Shown: positions 46,542 through 56,387, counted from the first letter of the stretch. The stretch: 64,000 bases of DNA from Pseudoalteromonas luteoviolacea S2607 (GCF_001625575.1 NZ_AUXV01000006.1:1-64000), one strand, 5' to 3'. Made by a program: numbers and translations. The notes: generated by a model not told the origin, from the letters alone.

Positions 46542-47697
46542 GCAAAAAATTACCCGTGAAGAGTTTGCCAGACTCAAGCTGCGGGCAAAGAATATTTCAC
46601 GTTTGAAGCGACAAAATGACAGCGGTGTCTTTGAGGCGAAAGATGTGCCTGATCAAGTCGGCATTAAAATGAACAACACCTGTAACTTACGCTGCGCACA
46701 TTGTTTCGAATGGAATGATGACGGCTACCATCATCATATGGAAAAGCAGCAAGTTCGTGATGAAGTTGATATCGGCCTGATTGCGAAATTGCTGAAACAA
46801 ACAGAGTCGAGTCAAAGTGCATTTTACCTTTGGGGCGGTGAGCCACTCATGTATACCAAAATGGCCGAACTTGCCGAGTTGTTCACGCAACATCCTAGGT
46901 GGCTGACTATCTGCACAAACGGCATGTTAATTAAAAAACACCTACCGCATTTATTAAAAGTGTCAAAGCACTTGGCCATGTTGGTGAGTCTAGATGGCTT
47001 AGAAGCTGAAAATGATGCGATCCGTGGGAAAGGTGTATTTGAGAAGGTCGTAAGAGGGATCTCCACCTTGTTACAACTGCGAAAAAGCGGTGAATATCAT
47101 GGCAAGGTATCTATTTGTTTGACTTTACATGATGCCATCGTTGGCAAGTTAGCAGACTTTATTAAGTATTTCTCTGACTTGGGGATAGACAGTATCTACA
47201 TTGTATTCCCTTGGTATATGCCCGAGCAAGTGGCTGAGCAAATGGATACTTGGGTACAAACGCACTTGCCATACAGAGCCAAATATATACATGACTTCAG
47301 TAAAGCCAGCTGGCATGGCTATACCCACAAAATTGCGCCAAAAAATATCGCTGCTTTGAAACGCGAGCTTGGTGAAATAACTGAGCGAACTTGGCCTTGC
47401 CGGGTGCGTTTTCACCCCGATCTCAGTATGGAAGAAGTTGAGCCATTTGTCTTGGGAGGAACGATACCAGCTGAAGGGAAACGCAACTGCGCTGCAATTA
47501 CGCATCGTATTGATGTATTGCCAGGTGGCACAGTCTCCAGTTGTAAGTTTTTCCCTGAGTTGGAGGTGGGTAATCTTCAAGCGTTGCCACTTAAAGATAT
47601 TTGGCAAGGGCGCGCGTTTAATGCATTTAGAGAAAAGGTACAGTGTGGCCTGATGCCTGTTTGTTCTAAATGTACTCTGTTGTATAGCACTGGGTGA
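46525..47697 (+). CDS. Radical SAM enzyme with SPASM-like C-terminus (first of two)
   Basis: 390 residues from the ATG at 46525 (GGAGCG upstream), which overlaps the GT gene by 17 bp. The cluster motif CNLRCAHC (C-x3-C-x2-C) near residue 55 is followed by GGEPLM and LVSLDG, the SAM-binding strands. The C-terminal region has five cysteines in C-x12-G-x4-C ... C-x5-C-x2-C order, an auxiliary iron-sulfur cluster module of SPASM/twitch type. It would perform a radical oxidation, C-C/C-S coupling or epimerisation on a sugar or peptide substrate. No RiPP precursor-like gene lies next to it. Confidence 0.88.
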   Translation: MRPATEQKITREEFARLKLRAKNISRLKRQNDSGVFEAKDVPDQVGIKMNNTCNLRCAHCFEWNDDGYHHHMEKQQVRDEVDIGLIAKLLKQTESSQSAFYLWGGEPLMYTKMAELAELFTQHPRWLTICTNGMLIKKHLPHLLKVSKHLAMLVSLDGLEAENDAIRGKGVFEKVVRGISTLLQLRKSGEYHGKVSICLTLHDAIVGKLADFIKYFSDLGIDSIYIVFPWYMPEQVAEQMDTWVQTHLPYRAKYIHDFSKASWHGYTHKIAPKNIAALKRELGEITERTWPCRVRFHPDLSMEEVEPFVLGGTIPAEGKRNCAAITHRIDVLPGGTVSSCKFFPELEVGNLQALPLKDIWQGRAFNAFREKVQCGLMPVCSKCTLLYSTG

Positions 47698-47701
47698 AAA
47701 C

Positions 47702-48784
47702 ATGACGAACATACTACAAAATCAACTGCCCCTGTGGGTGACATTGCAGCTCACTGACGCATGCAACTTACGTTGCAAAATGTGCTATGAGTGGGGTGAG
47801 AACGGCGCTTATCATGGAAAAAAACTCGACAGGCTGGAAAAAGACGTCGTGTTTAGAGTGATCGATGAATGCTTACCGGTAAAGCCGTATTTCGCTCTAT
47901 TTGGCGGTGAGCCTATGATGTATCCGTGGTTTGATGAGGTGGTTCATCGAATTCGCAAAGGCGGCGCGCGCGTGGATATTCCTACCAATGGCATGTTTTT
48001 AAAACGAAAGGCCGAAAAGCTTCTGGAGTCTGCGCCTAATCGGATTTGGGTATCTTTGGATGGCCCCCAGCACATTAACGATGAGCAGCGTGGGGAAGGG
48101 GTTTATGAAACGGTACAAGAAGGTGTTGAAACCCTTTTCGAGCTACGTGAAAGCCGAGGTTTAAAAGAGCCGAAGATTGGCTACACCTTCATCGTTACGC
48201 CGCTTACACATCTTTATATCCAAGGTTTTTTTGAGCAGTGCCTCGATTTAGATAAAGTGGATCATATCAGTATTGAATTTCAGACTTTCGCTACTGAGGA
48301 TGAGCACGAACGGCATCGTCGTTTGTTTAAGCGCTTATTCGATGTCCCGGATACGGCGTGTGCTGAAGGGATGGTCGCGCCATTACATCAATTTTCGATG
48401 ATGGACTTTAAGGCGATTGAATCGCAAATCGCTTGGGTAGAAAAGGAGTGTCAAAAGCGTGGTATTTACTTTGTCTGTTATCCCAAAACAATATCAGCGA
48501 ACAATTACCGCGCCTACTTCAATAAAGATTACCAAAACCTTGAGGACCGCCGAGACAAGTGCCATTTTCCATGGATTTATATGGAAGTAGCAGCCAATGG
48601 CGATGTGACACCCTGCCATACGTTTTATGACTACGCTATCGGCAATGTGAATGAGCAATCCGTGCAGGAGATTTGGCGTGGTCATAGAATGCAGCAATTG
48701 CGCAGGGGGTTGAGAGGGGAAGGCGGGTTGTTTCCTATCTGCGGCTCGTGTGCGCGTTATTATGCCGACCCGAATAAACGCTAG
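47702..48784 (+). CDS. Radical SAM enzyme with twitch/SPASM-like C-terminus (second of two)
   Basis: A 360-residue relative of the preceding protein. CNLRCKMC motif near residue 22, FGGEPMMYP, VSLDGPQ, and a C-terminal module C-x12-G-x4-C ... C-x2-C with four cysteines, enough for one auxiliary cluster as in the twitch domain of BtrN, which oxidises a carbon of 2-deoxy-scyllo-inosamine in butirosin synthesis. The start ATG lies 5 bp after the previous stop. The two enzymes share motifs (CNLRC..C.EW) but are clearly diverged, so they probably act on successive intermediates. Confidence 0.88.
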   Translation: MTNILQNQLPLWVTLQLTDACNLRCKMCYEWGENGAYHGKKLDRLEKDVVFRVIDECLPVKPYFALFGGEPMMYPWFDEVVHRIRKGGARVDIPTNGMFLKRKAEKLLESAPNRIWVSLDGPQHINDEQRGEGVYETVQEGVETLFELRESRGLKEPKIGYTFIVTPLTHLYIQGFFEQCLDLDKVDHISIEFQTFATEDEHERHRRLFKRLFDVPDTACAEGMVAPLHQFSMMDFKAIESQIAWVEKECQKRGIYFVCYPKTISANNYRAYFNKDYQNLEDRRDKCHFPWIYMEVAANGDVTPCHTFYDYAIGNVNEQSVQEIWRGHRMQQLRRGLRGEGGLFPICGSCARYYADPNKR

Positions 48785-48793
48785 GGGAAAGTT

Positions 48794-49780
48794 GTGAATG
48801 TAATCGAAGTCGAAGGACTGAGTAAAACCTTCAAGTTCTACCGTAAGCCTCAAGGGTTATCTGCGTCGTTCAAAAACTTATGGCAGCGGCAGGTTGAGTT
48901 CAAAGAAGCGGTAAAAAATGTTTCATTTAATATTGAAAGAGGTCAAGTTGTTGCTTTCCTAGGAACTAATGGGGCGGGCAAAACGACGACGATGAAAATG
49001 CTCTCAGGGATTTTGCACCCAACCACAGGAAAGGTAAGGGTGTTGGGCCATACTCCTAGCGATAGAGAGGATCAGTTTAAAAAGCGATTTTCTATTTTAA
49101 TGGGACAAAAGCATCAATTGTGGCCGGACTTGCCAGCCATAGACAGTTTTGCCCTATGTCAGCGTATTTATGAAATTCCAACGCCACTTTTTCGCCAGCG
49201 TCTGACTCGTTTGTCAGAAGTGCTAGGTGTTTCTCATTTATTGGACATACAAGTTCGCCGGCTGTCTTTGGGGGAGCGAATGAAAATGGAGCTGATTGCT
49301 GCTTTGCTGCATGGGCCAGAGTTATTGTTTTTAGACGAACCGACCATTGGCTTGGACTTTTTGTCACAGCGCGCAGTGATGCGATTTTTACAGCAGCTTG
49401 TAAAAGAAGACAATCTCACAATATTGCTTACCAGCCATAATATGGCAGACATATCGGCGTTGTGTGAACGGGTATTAGTTATTCAAAATGGCCAACTCAT
49501 TTTTGATGATTGCATTGCGAATCTACAAGATAGCTTGGGTGGATTGCGTCGGATCCATATCGAAAGTGAATCGGCACTACGCTCTGAGCTTCTCAGTCGG
49601 TATGGCAAAGTGATCAGTAATGACATTCATCGCGCCGAACTTGAAGTGAATGATGGCGTTGCGAATGAGGTTTTACAGCAATTACTCAAAGATATCATGG
49701 TGAAAGATGTACGAATAACCGCGCCTCCGCTTGAAGATAGTTTGGAGCGCTTGTACCAGCGTCAAGGGCAAGTCGCGTGA
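48794..49780 (+). CDS. ABC transporter ATP-binding protein of the ABC-2 exporter
   Basis: A 328-residue ATPase. Walker A is GTNGAGKTT, signature LSLGERMKMEL, Walker B LLFLDEPTIGLD, and the H-loop SHNMAD. The GTG start follows AGGGGAAAG. The N-terminal EVEGLSKTFKFYRKPQGL and the C-terminal extra domain fit the drug/polysaccharide exporters that pair with ABC-2 permeases of the PF06182 type. It overlaps the first permease by 4 bp. Confidence 0.92.
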   Translation: MNVIEVEGLSKTFKFYRKPQGLSASFKNLWQRQVEFKEAVKNVSFNIERGQVVAFLGTNGAGKTTTMKMLSGILHPTTGKVRVLGHTPSDREDQFKKRFSILMGQKHQLWPDLPAIDSFALCQRIYEIPTPLFRQRLTRLSEVLGVSHLLDIQVRRLSLGERMKMELIAALLHGPELLFLDEPTIGLDFLSQRAVMRFLQQLVKEDNLTILLTSHNMADISALCERVLVIQNGQLIFDDCIANLQDSLGGLRRIHIESESALRSELLSRYGKVISNDIHRAELEVNDGVANEVLQQLLKDIMVKDVRITAPPLEDSLERLYQRQGQVA

Positions 49781-50577
49781 ATAAGTACATGTGGTTATTA
49801 GGTATGGGGTTGCAAAAAGCACTGACTTATCGCGTTAATTATCTAGTAACTATTTTGGCGGCGGTGTTCCCTATCATTTTACAGTGGATGTTGTGGCAAT
49901 CAATTTATACGTATACCCAAGCAGACAAGTTATATGGTTTGTCTTATTCCGATATGCTCAGTTATGTCGTTCTGGCTGCATTGATGGCGCAAGCCCTGCG
50001 TACAGGGTTTGAGTATGAAATGGCAGAAGACATTAAAAGCGGTGGTTTAAATCGTTTTATCGTACAGCCATTGTCGTATTTTGGTTACCGGTTGAGTGTG
50101 TTTGTTGGCACTAATTTAGGCTACTTTGTGACGACTCTAATCGTGATGGGGGTTGCTTTGTGGGTTGCTACGACATACTGGGCGCTATCAATTGAAGTGA
50201 CTCATGTTGTGCTGTTTTTACTCTCAGCTGTCGGCGCTTTTTTTTTACAGTTCATGCTTTTTTATTTACTGAGTTTAACGGCATTTTGGCTTCATGAGGT
50301 ATGGGCTTTGTTTGAGTCGGTTAGAGTAATTAGCCTGGTGCTGTCTGGGGGGGTAGTGCCACTGAGTGTCTTTGGCGCTTCACTAGAATATTATCTTAGC
50401 TTTCTCCCATTTCAATACCTTATATATTTCCCAATACAAACGCTGATGGGTGTGTTGAGTATTGAACAAGTGCTATCGGGTTTAGTTCTGCAATTGTTCT
50501 GGATCATCGCTTTATTGCTACTGTCCATCACAGTATGGCGACGAGGCAGCCGCTCCTATCTCGCACTAGGAGGTTAG
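49777..50577 (+). CDS. ABC-2 type permease, first subunit
   Basis: A 266-residue integral membrane protein with six predicted transmembrane segments. The pattern of the N-terminal KALTYRVNYLVTILAAVFPIILQWMLW and EDIKSGGLNRFIVQPLSY fits the ABC-2 (PF06182) family, in which two such permeases form a heterodimer. GTG start within the ATPase gene end. It exports the product of the cluster; no export signal is found in the cluster that would need another route. Confidence 0.88.
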   Translation: MNKYMWLLGMGLQKALTYRVNYLVTILAAVFPIILQWMLWQSIYTYTQADKLYGLSYSDMLSYVVLAALMAQALRTGFEYEMAEDIKSGGLNRFIVQPLSYFGYRLSVFVGTNLGYFVTTLIVMGVALWVATTYWALSIEVTHVVLFLLSAVGAFFLQFMLFYLLSLTAFWLHEVWALFESVRVISLVLSGGVVPLSVFGASLEYYLSFLPFQYLIYFPIQTLMGVLSIEQVLSGLVLQLFWIIALLLLSITVWRRGSRSYLALGG

Positions 50578-50579
50578 CT

Positions 50580-51383
50580 ATGTGGCAGCAGTGTTGGAAG
50601 CATTTTAAAATTTATGCGCTACTCATAAAACTCAACGCCATGCGTCAATTGGAATATCGAGTCAATATCATACTTGGACTACTCGTCGAAATTGGGTATT
50701 TAGGTATTAAGTTGCTATATGCCTATATCATTCATGATACTGGTGTTCATATTTCAGGGTTTGCACCTCAAAGCCTATATCTATTTATCGGCACATTTAT
50801 TTTGATGACCGTCTTCTTTGTAGCCATGTTGCAGTTCAACATCATGGCATTTGATAGACAGATTATTGAAGGGGAGTTTGATCTCATATTGACCAAACCG
50901 GTATCGGCTCAATTTTTAGCGACGCTTAAATATGTTGAAACTTGGATGGTCATTCCGAATGTAATTGTTGGACTTGGATTAGTGGGGTATGGGTGGTATG
51001 CATCTGGCATCGCTTTTGACGTACTCCATGTCGGGTTATATTTGTTGTATGCAGTGCTTGGTGTTCTCACCATGTATTGTGTATTTACACTGCCACTTTT
51101 ATTAGCATTCAAATTACACAATATATCCGCGTTTCATAGCTTGGTATGGGCCTTATGGGACTTCAATAATTTACCTCATCGCATTTTTCCATCACCCATA
51201 CAAATAATCGGCACTGTGTTTTTCCCCATTTTCTTGATCACTAACTTTTCGCCTTTGGCAATTATGGGGCAGTTAAGCTTAGGTGAAATGGTTTGGGGTG
51301 CTTTGGCGCCGATATTGTTATTCCTTTTGACTTGCTGGGGGTGGCAACGTGCTATCTCAACATATGAAAGTGGTGGTGGATAA
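50580..51383 (+). CDS. ABC-2 type permease, second subunit
   Basis: 267 residues from the ATG at 50580, with AGGAGG seven bases upstream; a longer frame overlaps the first permease. Six transmembrane segments and the PF06182 pattern (MRQLEYRVNIILGLLVEIG, DRQIIEGEFDLILTKPVS). The partner of the preceding permease. The three-gene order ATPase-permease-permease is typical for this exporter class. Confidence 0.9.
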   Translation: MWQQCWKHFKIYALLIKLNAMRQLEYRVNIILGLLVEIGYLGIKLLYAYIIHDTGVHISGFAPQSLYLFIGTFILMTVFFVAMLQFNIMAFDRQIIEGEFDLILTKPVSAQFLATLKYVETWMVIPNVIVGLGLVGYGWYASGIAFDVLHVGLYLLYAVLGVLTMYCVFTLPLLLAFKLHNISAFHSLVWALWDFNNLPHRIFPSPIQIIGTVFFPIFLITNFSPLAIMGQLSLGEMVWGALAPILLFLLTCWGWQRAISTYESGGG

Positions 51384-51459
51384 GGTGCCAAAAAGTAAGT
51401 TTGTTTACATCGTTTAAAGTCTGGTTTTGTTATTGGCTAAAGAAGTGATAGGTACAAAA

Positions 51460-52386
51460 ATGAATAAAAATCATATTGGCACTATAAAAAGAGGCACAGG
51501 TATATCGGTGATTATCCCAACTTATAACCGCCGAGCATTACTAAAAAGAACCTTGGACTCGCTCAGCAACCAGGTGTTAGACACGAAAAATTATGAAGTA
51601 ATAATTGTGGATGATGGTTCAAGTGACGGTACCGGTGAAATGGTTGCAGAGTATAAAAGTACGGCCAGCATCCACTACTTATTCCAGCCTGATGAAGGGT
51701 TTCAGGTATCTAAAGCTAGGAATAAAGGGCTGTCTAGAGCAAATTTTGATGTCGTACTGTTTTTAGATTGTGGCATGGTTGCCCATCCAATGTTATTGAG
51801 CAGCCACCTCGAGACTCATAATAAAGCAAACAACTTAGTATTAATTGGCATGTCTTATGGCATTGAAGCTGTGGAGTTGAGTGAGTGTGATCTCATCAAA
51901 TCGACTATGGCAGAAAACGACATAAGTAAAGCGTTTGAATTGTTCTCAAAAAATCATCAATTAATGGATTGTAGAGGCCGATTCTTTGCGGAGTATGATT
52001 ACGACTTAGCACTTTTTAATGCGCCATGGGTGATTTTTTGGACAAGTTGTATCAGCGTTTCACGAGGTGAAGTGGCACGTGCAGGTGGTTTCGATGAACG
52101 TTTTTGCGCTTGGGGTGGGGAGGATGTTGACCTCGGATATCGACTCTTTCATCAAGGTTGTAAATTTGTTTTAGATCAATCGCTTTTAACTATTCATTAC
52201 CCACATGAGAAAGACATCGAAAATAAAGAGGAACAGGCCAAAGGTAATGTAGCCTATTTAATGAACAAGTACTCTGATCCATGGATAGATATGTTGGCGA
52301 CCAAGAGTTGGTCTGAAATCTGTTACCGCTCATTAATCAGTAAATGTGAAAGCGATACATCCAACATCAGCGTAGACACAATTTAA
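51460..52386 (+). CDS. GT2 family glycosyltransferase with galactosyltransferase-type C-terminus
   Basis: 308 residues from the ATG at 51460. GT-A fold: VIIPTYNRRALLKRTLDSL, VDDGSSDGT, and a metal site that reads FLDCG, differing from the usual DxD. The C-terminal block WGGEDVDLGYRLFHQG is the WGxED motif of the GT7C galactosyl-/N-acetylgalactosaminyltransferase type that contacts the acceptor. Cytoplasmic. Separated from the exporter by about 75 bp and in the same direction. It probably extends the glycan made by the block. Confidence 0.85.
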   Translation: MNKNHIGTIKRGTGISVIIPTYNRRALLKRTLDSLSNQVLDTKNYEVIIVDDGSSDGTGEMVAEYKSTASIHYLFQPDEGFQVSKARNKGLSRANFDVVLFLDCGMVAHPMLLSSHLETHNKANNLVLIGMSYGIEAVELSECDLIKSTMAENDISKAFELFSKNHQLMDCRGRFFAEYDYDLALFNAPWVIFWTSCISVSRGEVARAGGFDERFCAWGGEDVDLGYRLFHQGCKFVLDQSLLTIHYPHEKDIENKEEQAKGNVAYLMNKYSDPWIDMLATKSWSEICYRSLISKCESDTSNISVDTI

Positions 52387-52534
52387 CACTTTGTTGTTAT
52401 TAACTAAATTATTCAAAGGAACTTGAATGTTTTGAAATTGAAACAAGTGTATAAAACCACTAGATTGATTTGGTTTAGCTATTTTTTAGCCAATTTAATG
52501 TTTTAAATTAAAATGATAAAGCAGGATCTGACTT

Positions 52535-55198
52535 ATGCGTGTACATAAAAGAGCATTAACAGGACGTGTTGTAGCTATGTTGTTGCCTTCAATTATGTTG
52601 GCGAGCCCAGTGTGGGCAAACAACAGCTTAACCAAGATAAATCAACAGCAACTCGATAGACTAGCCGATACATTAGATGTGAAGTATCGTTTGTTAAGTA
52701 ACATGCCAGAGCAATGCCCTGGTTCAACAGCAGAGTTTTGTTATCATGCTCAAATCGAGCTCACTAGCCCCTTTACTGTGAACGTTGATGGCTGGAAAAT
52801 CCTTTACAGTCAAGTATATCCTTCTTCAGAGACCAAAAGTCAGCAGCTTACTTTGCGCCACTTTAATGGCGACCTGAACCATATTGCGCCCAATCAAGCA
52901 TTTAATGGCTTCAAAGCAGGTGAAAGCCAAGTTATTGAGATGTGGGTGGGGAGTTCGTTATTGAATGAAGGCGAACTGATGCCAAATTATATTTTGACCG
53001 CAGAGGGCCTAGCACCCAAAGTGATCAAAAGCACTCAATCGTATATTGAAGCGGATACAGGGCTCGAGATTAAACCTTATGCTGCTGTCAGTGATAGCGA
53101 AAGTGTGATGAAATCCCACCCTGAAGACCAATATGGGCAACATACTTCGGCAGCTTTATTTGAGAAATATACCATTGATAACTACCCTGTTGACTCGGTT
53201 AAACATGCCATTGTACCTACTCCCAATGCAATCGAAGTATTTGAGGGTTCAGCACCCCTCAACCTTAACAAAGGGCTCAATGTACATCTCGTCGGTGTAG
53301 AGTATGGCCAGGTGGCTGCGGCACTGTCACGCTTGGCAGAATTAGGAGCAAAGCAAAGTCACGAGGGCGTTAAGGTCATTGTCAAAGTTGCAGGCACTTC
53401 AGAGGGCATGGCTGGTGGCTATCAACTTGATACACGAAACGGTAAAGTTTTCATTGAAGCGCAAGACAGCGAAGGTGCTTTCTATGGGCTTCAATCGCTC
53501 GCGAGTTTGCTGTCGTTAGATACCATGCAAGTGCCAGCGGTTAAGGTGGTTGATGAACCTAGGTACGAGTACCGAGGCTTACACTTAGATGTTGCTCGAA
53601 ATTTCCGCTCAAAAGAGTTCGTGTTGCGCCTTCTCGGTAAAATGGCAGCTTACAAATTAAATAAACTACATTTTCATTTAGCAGACGATGAGGGATGGCG
53701 AATTGAGATACCAGGCCTGCCCGAATTAACAGAGCTATCGTCTCATCGTTGTATTGATTTAGATGATAAGGATTGCCTACAGCCGCAATTAGGATCAGCT
53801 TTGAATGCTGGCCGTGATGGTTACTATTCTTTGAGTGACTATCAGGAAATACTGAACTTTGCTAAGCAGCATCACATAGAAGTTATCCCTTCATTGGATA
53901 TGCCGGGTCACTCTCGTGCTGCTGTAAAAGCAATGGAAAAGCGTTACTACACGCTGAGTAAACAAGGCGAGCATGCCGCTGCAAAACAGTTTTTAGTGAG
54001 TGATCCTAAGGATGTAACTGAGTATCGCTCTATCCAACATTACAACGACAACACGTTGAACGTGTGCATGGAGTCAACTTACGCTTTTGTAGATAAAGTA
54101 ATTTCGGAAGTGGCTAATCAGCACAAAAAAGCCGGCTCACCATTAAACATCTATCACATTGGTGCTGACGAGACTGCGGGCGCTTGGGTTGAATCCCCAG
54201 CTTGTAAACAGTTCATTGCAGATAAATCAAACGATGTGCATGAAGTTGAAGAGTTGACGGGTTACTTTATTGAGCGTGTGTCGAGAATGATCGCGGCAAA
54301 AGGGATAGAAGTTGCTGGCTGGAATGATGGACTGTCTGAAACGAGACAAGACAAAATGCCAAATAAAGTGGCGTCATATGTATGGGCTACTTTGCCACAA
54401 AATGCGCACAAAGTTGTAAGTGCACACGCTAGACGTGGCTGGGATATTATCCTCGCAACACCTGATGTCACTTATTTAGATTTTCCTTATGAGCTCGACC
54501 CTAAAGAGAGTGGCTATAAATGGGGCTCTAGACGCACTAATAGTCAAACTATCTTCGAGTTTATGCCAGATAATTTACCAGCCAATGCAGAATTTAAGAA
54601 AGACACCATTGGTCGCAATTACGTAGCTGATGACCGTACACAGGTTGATGAAAATGGTAAGTTCGTACACCAGCCTTTACCTGAAGGGTTCCGTGTAACA
54701 GGCATTCAAGGTCACTTATGGTCTGAAGTTATCCGTAAAGATCACCTTGCTGAATACATGCTATTTCCACGTTTACTCGCGCTTGCTGAGAAGGCATGGC
54801 ACCGAGCGAGTTGGGAAGTCCCATACAACTATGCGGGTGAAAAGTATGACCATACGACGAATTTTTTAACTACCCAGAAACGTGCTTTACGCGACAGACA
54901 GTGGCAGGACTTTATTCATGCTGTCGGTCACAAAGAGCTTGAGAAATTCGATAAATTAGGCGTGTTTTATCGCATTCCAAATGTCGTCAGCAAAGTGATC
55001 GACAACAAACTTCATGCGTCGACAATTATCCCGGGGCTACCTATTCAATACCGTGTTGGTAACGGCAGCTGGCTTGAGTACACCGCACCTGTAGATTTAA
55101 AAGCTGGTAAAAATATTGAGTTGAGAGCCTTATCTCCGGACAGACGCCGCCCAGGGCGGGTTGAGTTGGCTGATTTAGAAAATCAAACAAAGCTATAA
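52535..55198 (+). CDS. Exported GH20 beta-N-acetylhexosaminidase (chitobiase type)
   Basis: An 887-residue periplasmic or secreted enzyme. Signal peptide about residues 1-29 (ending VWAN). CHB_HEX carbohydrate-binding domain at about 45-185, GH20b domain at about 215-335, catalytic (beta/alpha)8 barrel about 345-780 with HLADDEGWRIEI and the acid/base pair Asp545-Glu546 in HIGADETAG, and a C-terminal Ig-like CHB_HEX_C domain. It removes N-acetylglucosamine from chitobiose. Here it sits in the middle of a sugar-assembly block rather than in a chitin locus. A terminator follows. Confidence 0.95.
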   Translation: MRVHKRALTGRVVAMLLPSIMLASPVWANNSLTKINQQQLDRLADTLDVKYRLLSNMPEQCPGSTAEFCYHAQIELTSPFTVNVDGWKILYSQVYPSSETKSQQLTLRHFNGDLNHIAPNQAFNGFKAGESQVIEMWVGSSLLNEGELMPNYILTAEGLAPKVIKSTQSYIEADTGLEIKPYAAVSDSESVMKSHPEDQYGQHTSAALFEKYTIDNYPVDSVKHAIVPTPNAIEVFEGSAPLNLNKGLNVHLVGVEYGQVAAALSRLAELGAKQSHEGVKVIVKVAGTSEGMAGGYQLDTRNGKVFIEAQDSEGAFYGLQSLASLLSLDTMQVPAVKVVDEPRYEYRGLHLDVARNFRSKEFVLRLLGKMAAYKLNKLHFHLADDEGWRIEIPGLPELTELSSHRCIDLDDKDCLQPQLGSALNAGRDGYYSLSDYQEILNFAKQHHIEVIPSLDMPGHSRAAVKAMEKRYYTLSKQGEHAAAKQFLVSDPKDVTEYRSIQHYNDNTLNVCMESTYAFVDKVISEVANQHKKAGSPLNIYHIGADETAGAWVESPACKQFIADKSNDVHEVEELTGYFIERVSRMIAAKGIEVAGWNDGLSETRQDKMPNKVASYVWATLPQNAHKVVSAHARRGWDIILATPDVTYLDFPYELDPKESGYKWGSRRTNSQTIFEFMPDNLPANAEFKKDTIGRNYVADDRTQVDENGKFVHQPLPEGFRVTGIQGHLWSEVIRKDHLAEYMLFPRLLALAEKAWHRASWEVPYNYAGEKYDHTTNFLTTQKRALRDRQWQDFIHAVGHKELEKFDKLGVFYRIPNVVSKVIDNKLHASTIIPGLPIQYRVGNGSWLEYTAPVDLKAGKNIELRALSPDRRRPGRVELADLENQTKL

Positions 55199-55214
55199 GT
55201 TTAAATATCAGTAA

Positions 55215-55243
55215 GGTGGCACATAACAATGTGCCACCATTTT
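55215..55243 (+). terminator. Rho-independent terminator after the hexosaminidase gene
   Basis: GGTGGCACAT / ATGTGCCACC, a perfect 10-bp stem with AACA loop, followed by ATTTTGTG. It should separate the upstream transcript from the BtrH-like gene. Confidence 0.75.
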
Positions 55244-55304
55244 GTGCGGTCGTGATTAAGAAACAGTGTGAGGATTAAAAAAGGCAACAAGGAAATGGTG
55301 AAGT

Positions 55305-56387
55305 ATGAAATTAACAGAGGGGCAAGGAGTAACAGATAAAGATGCTATAGGAATGGGCGTCGCAAATACAACACAGGCTTGGCATTCGAGCTTGCCAGAT
55401 TGTCTCTTTATGGCAATCGAACTTGAAGCGCGAGAAAAGTTTGCAATACCAGATATGGCGAGGTTATTTGGAGAGCATTCGTATTATTTCGATTGCAAGC
55501 AAAAAAAAGGTTTAGATGTCTTATTCGGACGATATGAAGACAGTCAGTATTATGCCCTTGAAAACGATACGCTCTCGGGTTATGTGGGTGATAAACTTTT
55601 GGCGTTGTATGGACTCAAAGTCGTCGCCTTATCGTTCTCAAATCAAGCAGCGCTAGATCATTATTTAGCTACGCAGCTTGCCAAAAATCAGCGAGTAATC
55701 TGCGAGTTTAGTGCTAAGCATGTGCCTTATCGTATTGAAGACTACCATAAGCATTATGGCTACCACATCGTCACTTTCAAAGCGTCGGATAAGGACTCTG
55801 GATCATTTATGGTTGATGATGCGCTAAAACAAGATGTTTATATTAGTGCTTCGGACTATCAGCTTTCATTCCAAAATGTACTTGCCCATGAAGGGTGTGT
55901 GCGTGTTTATCAATTAGAGCAAGTTGGGCCCTCTAGCCCGTTGACACTTGAATGGGCGCTAAAACAAGTCGAACAAAATATAGCAGGGCTGCGTTCAGAT
56001 AAAATGCACATCGGAACGTCAGCGATATCAGAGTGTTTAGAGTATATTTCATGCTTACAAACGATAGAGCGACCTTTTGTTGTTCCTGGTCTGTGGGTAT
56101 TTTCTTTGCAACGGGCCAGTACATTTGATTGGTTACGGGCTTTGCAAAAGGATTTTCCGGATCCAACGCTTCAGCATATTTGTTCGCCGATGCTAGATGC
56201 ATTGCCTCACTTAGCTAAAAGCTGGAAAGAAGTCGAAGTGTTGATGCGTCTATCATGTCGTTCAAAGTCAGTGACAGGAGGTCAAATTTATCAACGCATC
56301 GTGCACTTGTGCGAAACCGAACTTGCTTTAATTCCGGTGTGGTCTGAATTGCGCGATTGGTTGCACAGCCAAAGGTGCGCATCATGA
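55305..56387 (+). CDS. Papain-like BtrH-type protein, possible acyl-ACP transferase
   Basis: A 360-residue protein without close functional match. The N-terminal half (about 25-205) follows the BtrH N-terminal / C39-peptidase-like fold: Cys33 in SSLPDCLFMAIEL, His154 in HYGYHIVTF and Asp171 in SFMVDDAL sit at the positions of a papain-like triad. The second half is helical and ends in a Trp-containing helix (WSELRDWL), resembling the helical domain linked to BtrH_N in other proteins. BtrH transfers the acyl group from an ACP to an aminoglycoside amine. With an ACP gene in the same block the role is plausible. Overlaps the next gene by 4 bp (ATGA). Confidence 0.6.
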   Translation: MKLTEGQGVTDKDAIGMGVANTTQAWHSSLPDCLFMAIELEAREKFAIPDMARLFGEHSYYFDCKQKKGLDVLFGRYEDSQYYALENDTLSGYVGDKLLALYGLKVVALSFSNQAALDHYLATQLAKNQRVICEFSAKHVPYRIEDYHKHYGYHIVTFKASDKDSGSFMVDDALKQDVYISASDYQLSFQNVLAHEGCVRVYQLEQVGPSSPLTLEWALKQVEQNIAGLRSDKMHIGTSAISECLEYISCLQTIERPFVVPGLWVFSLQRASTFDWLRALQKDFPDPTLQHICSPMLDALPHLAKSWKEVEVLMRLSCRSKSVTGGQIYQRIVHLCETELALIPVWSELRDWLHSQRCAS

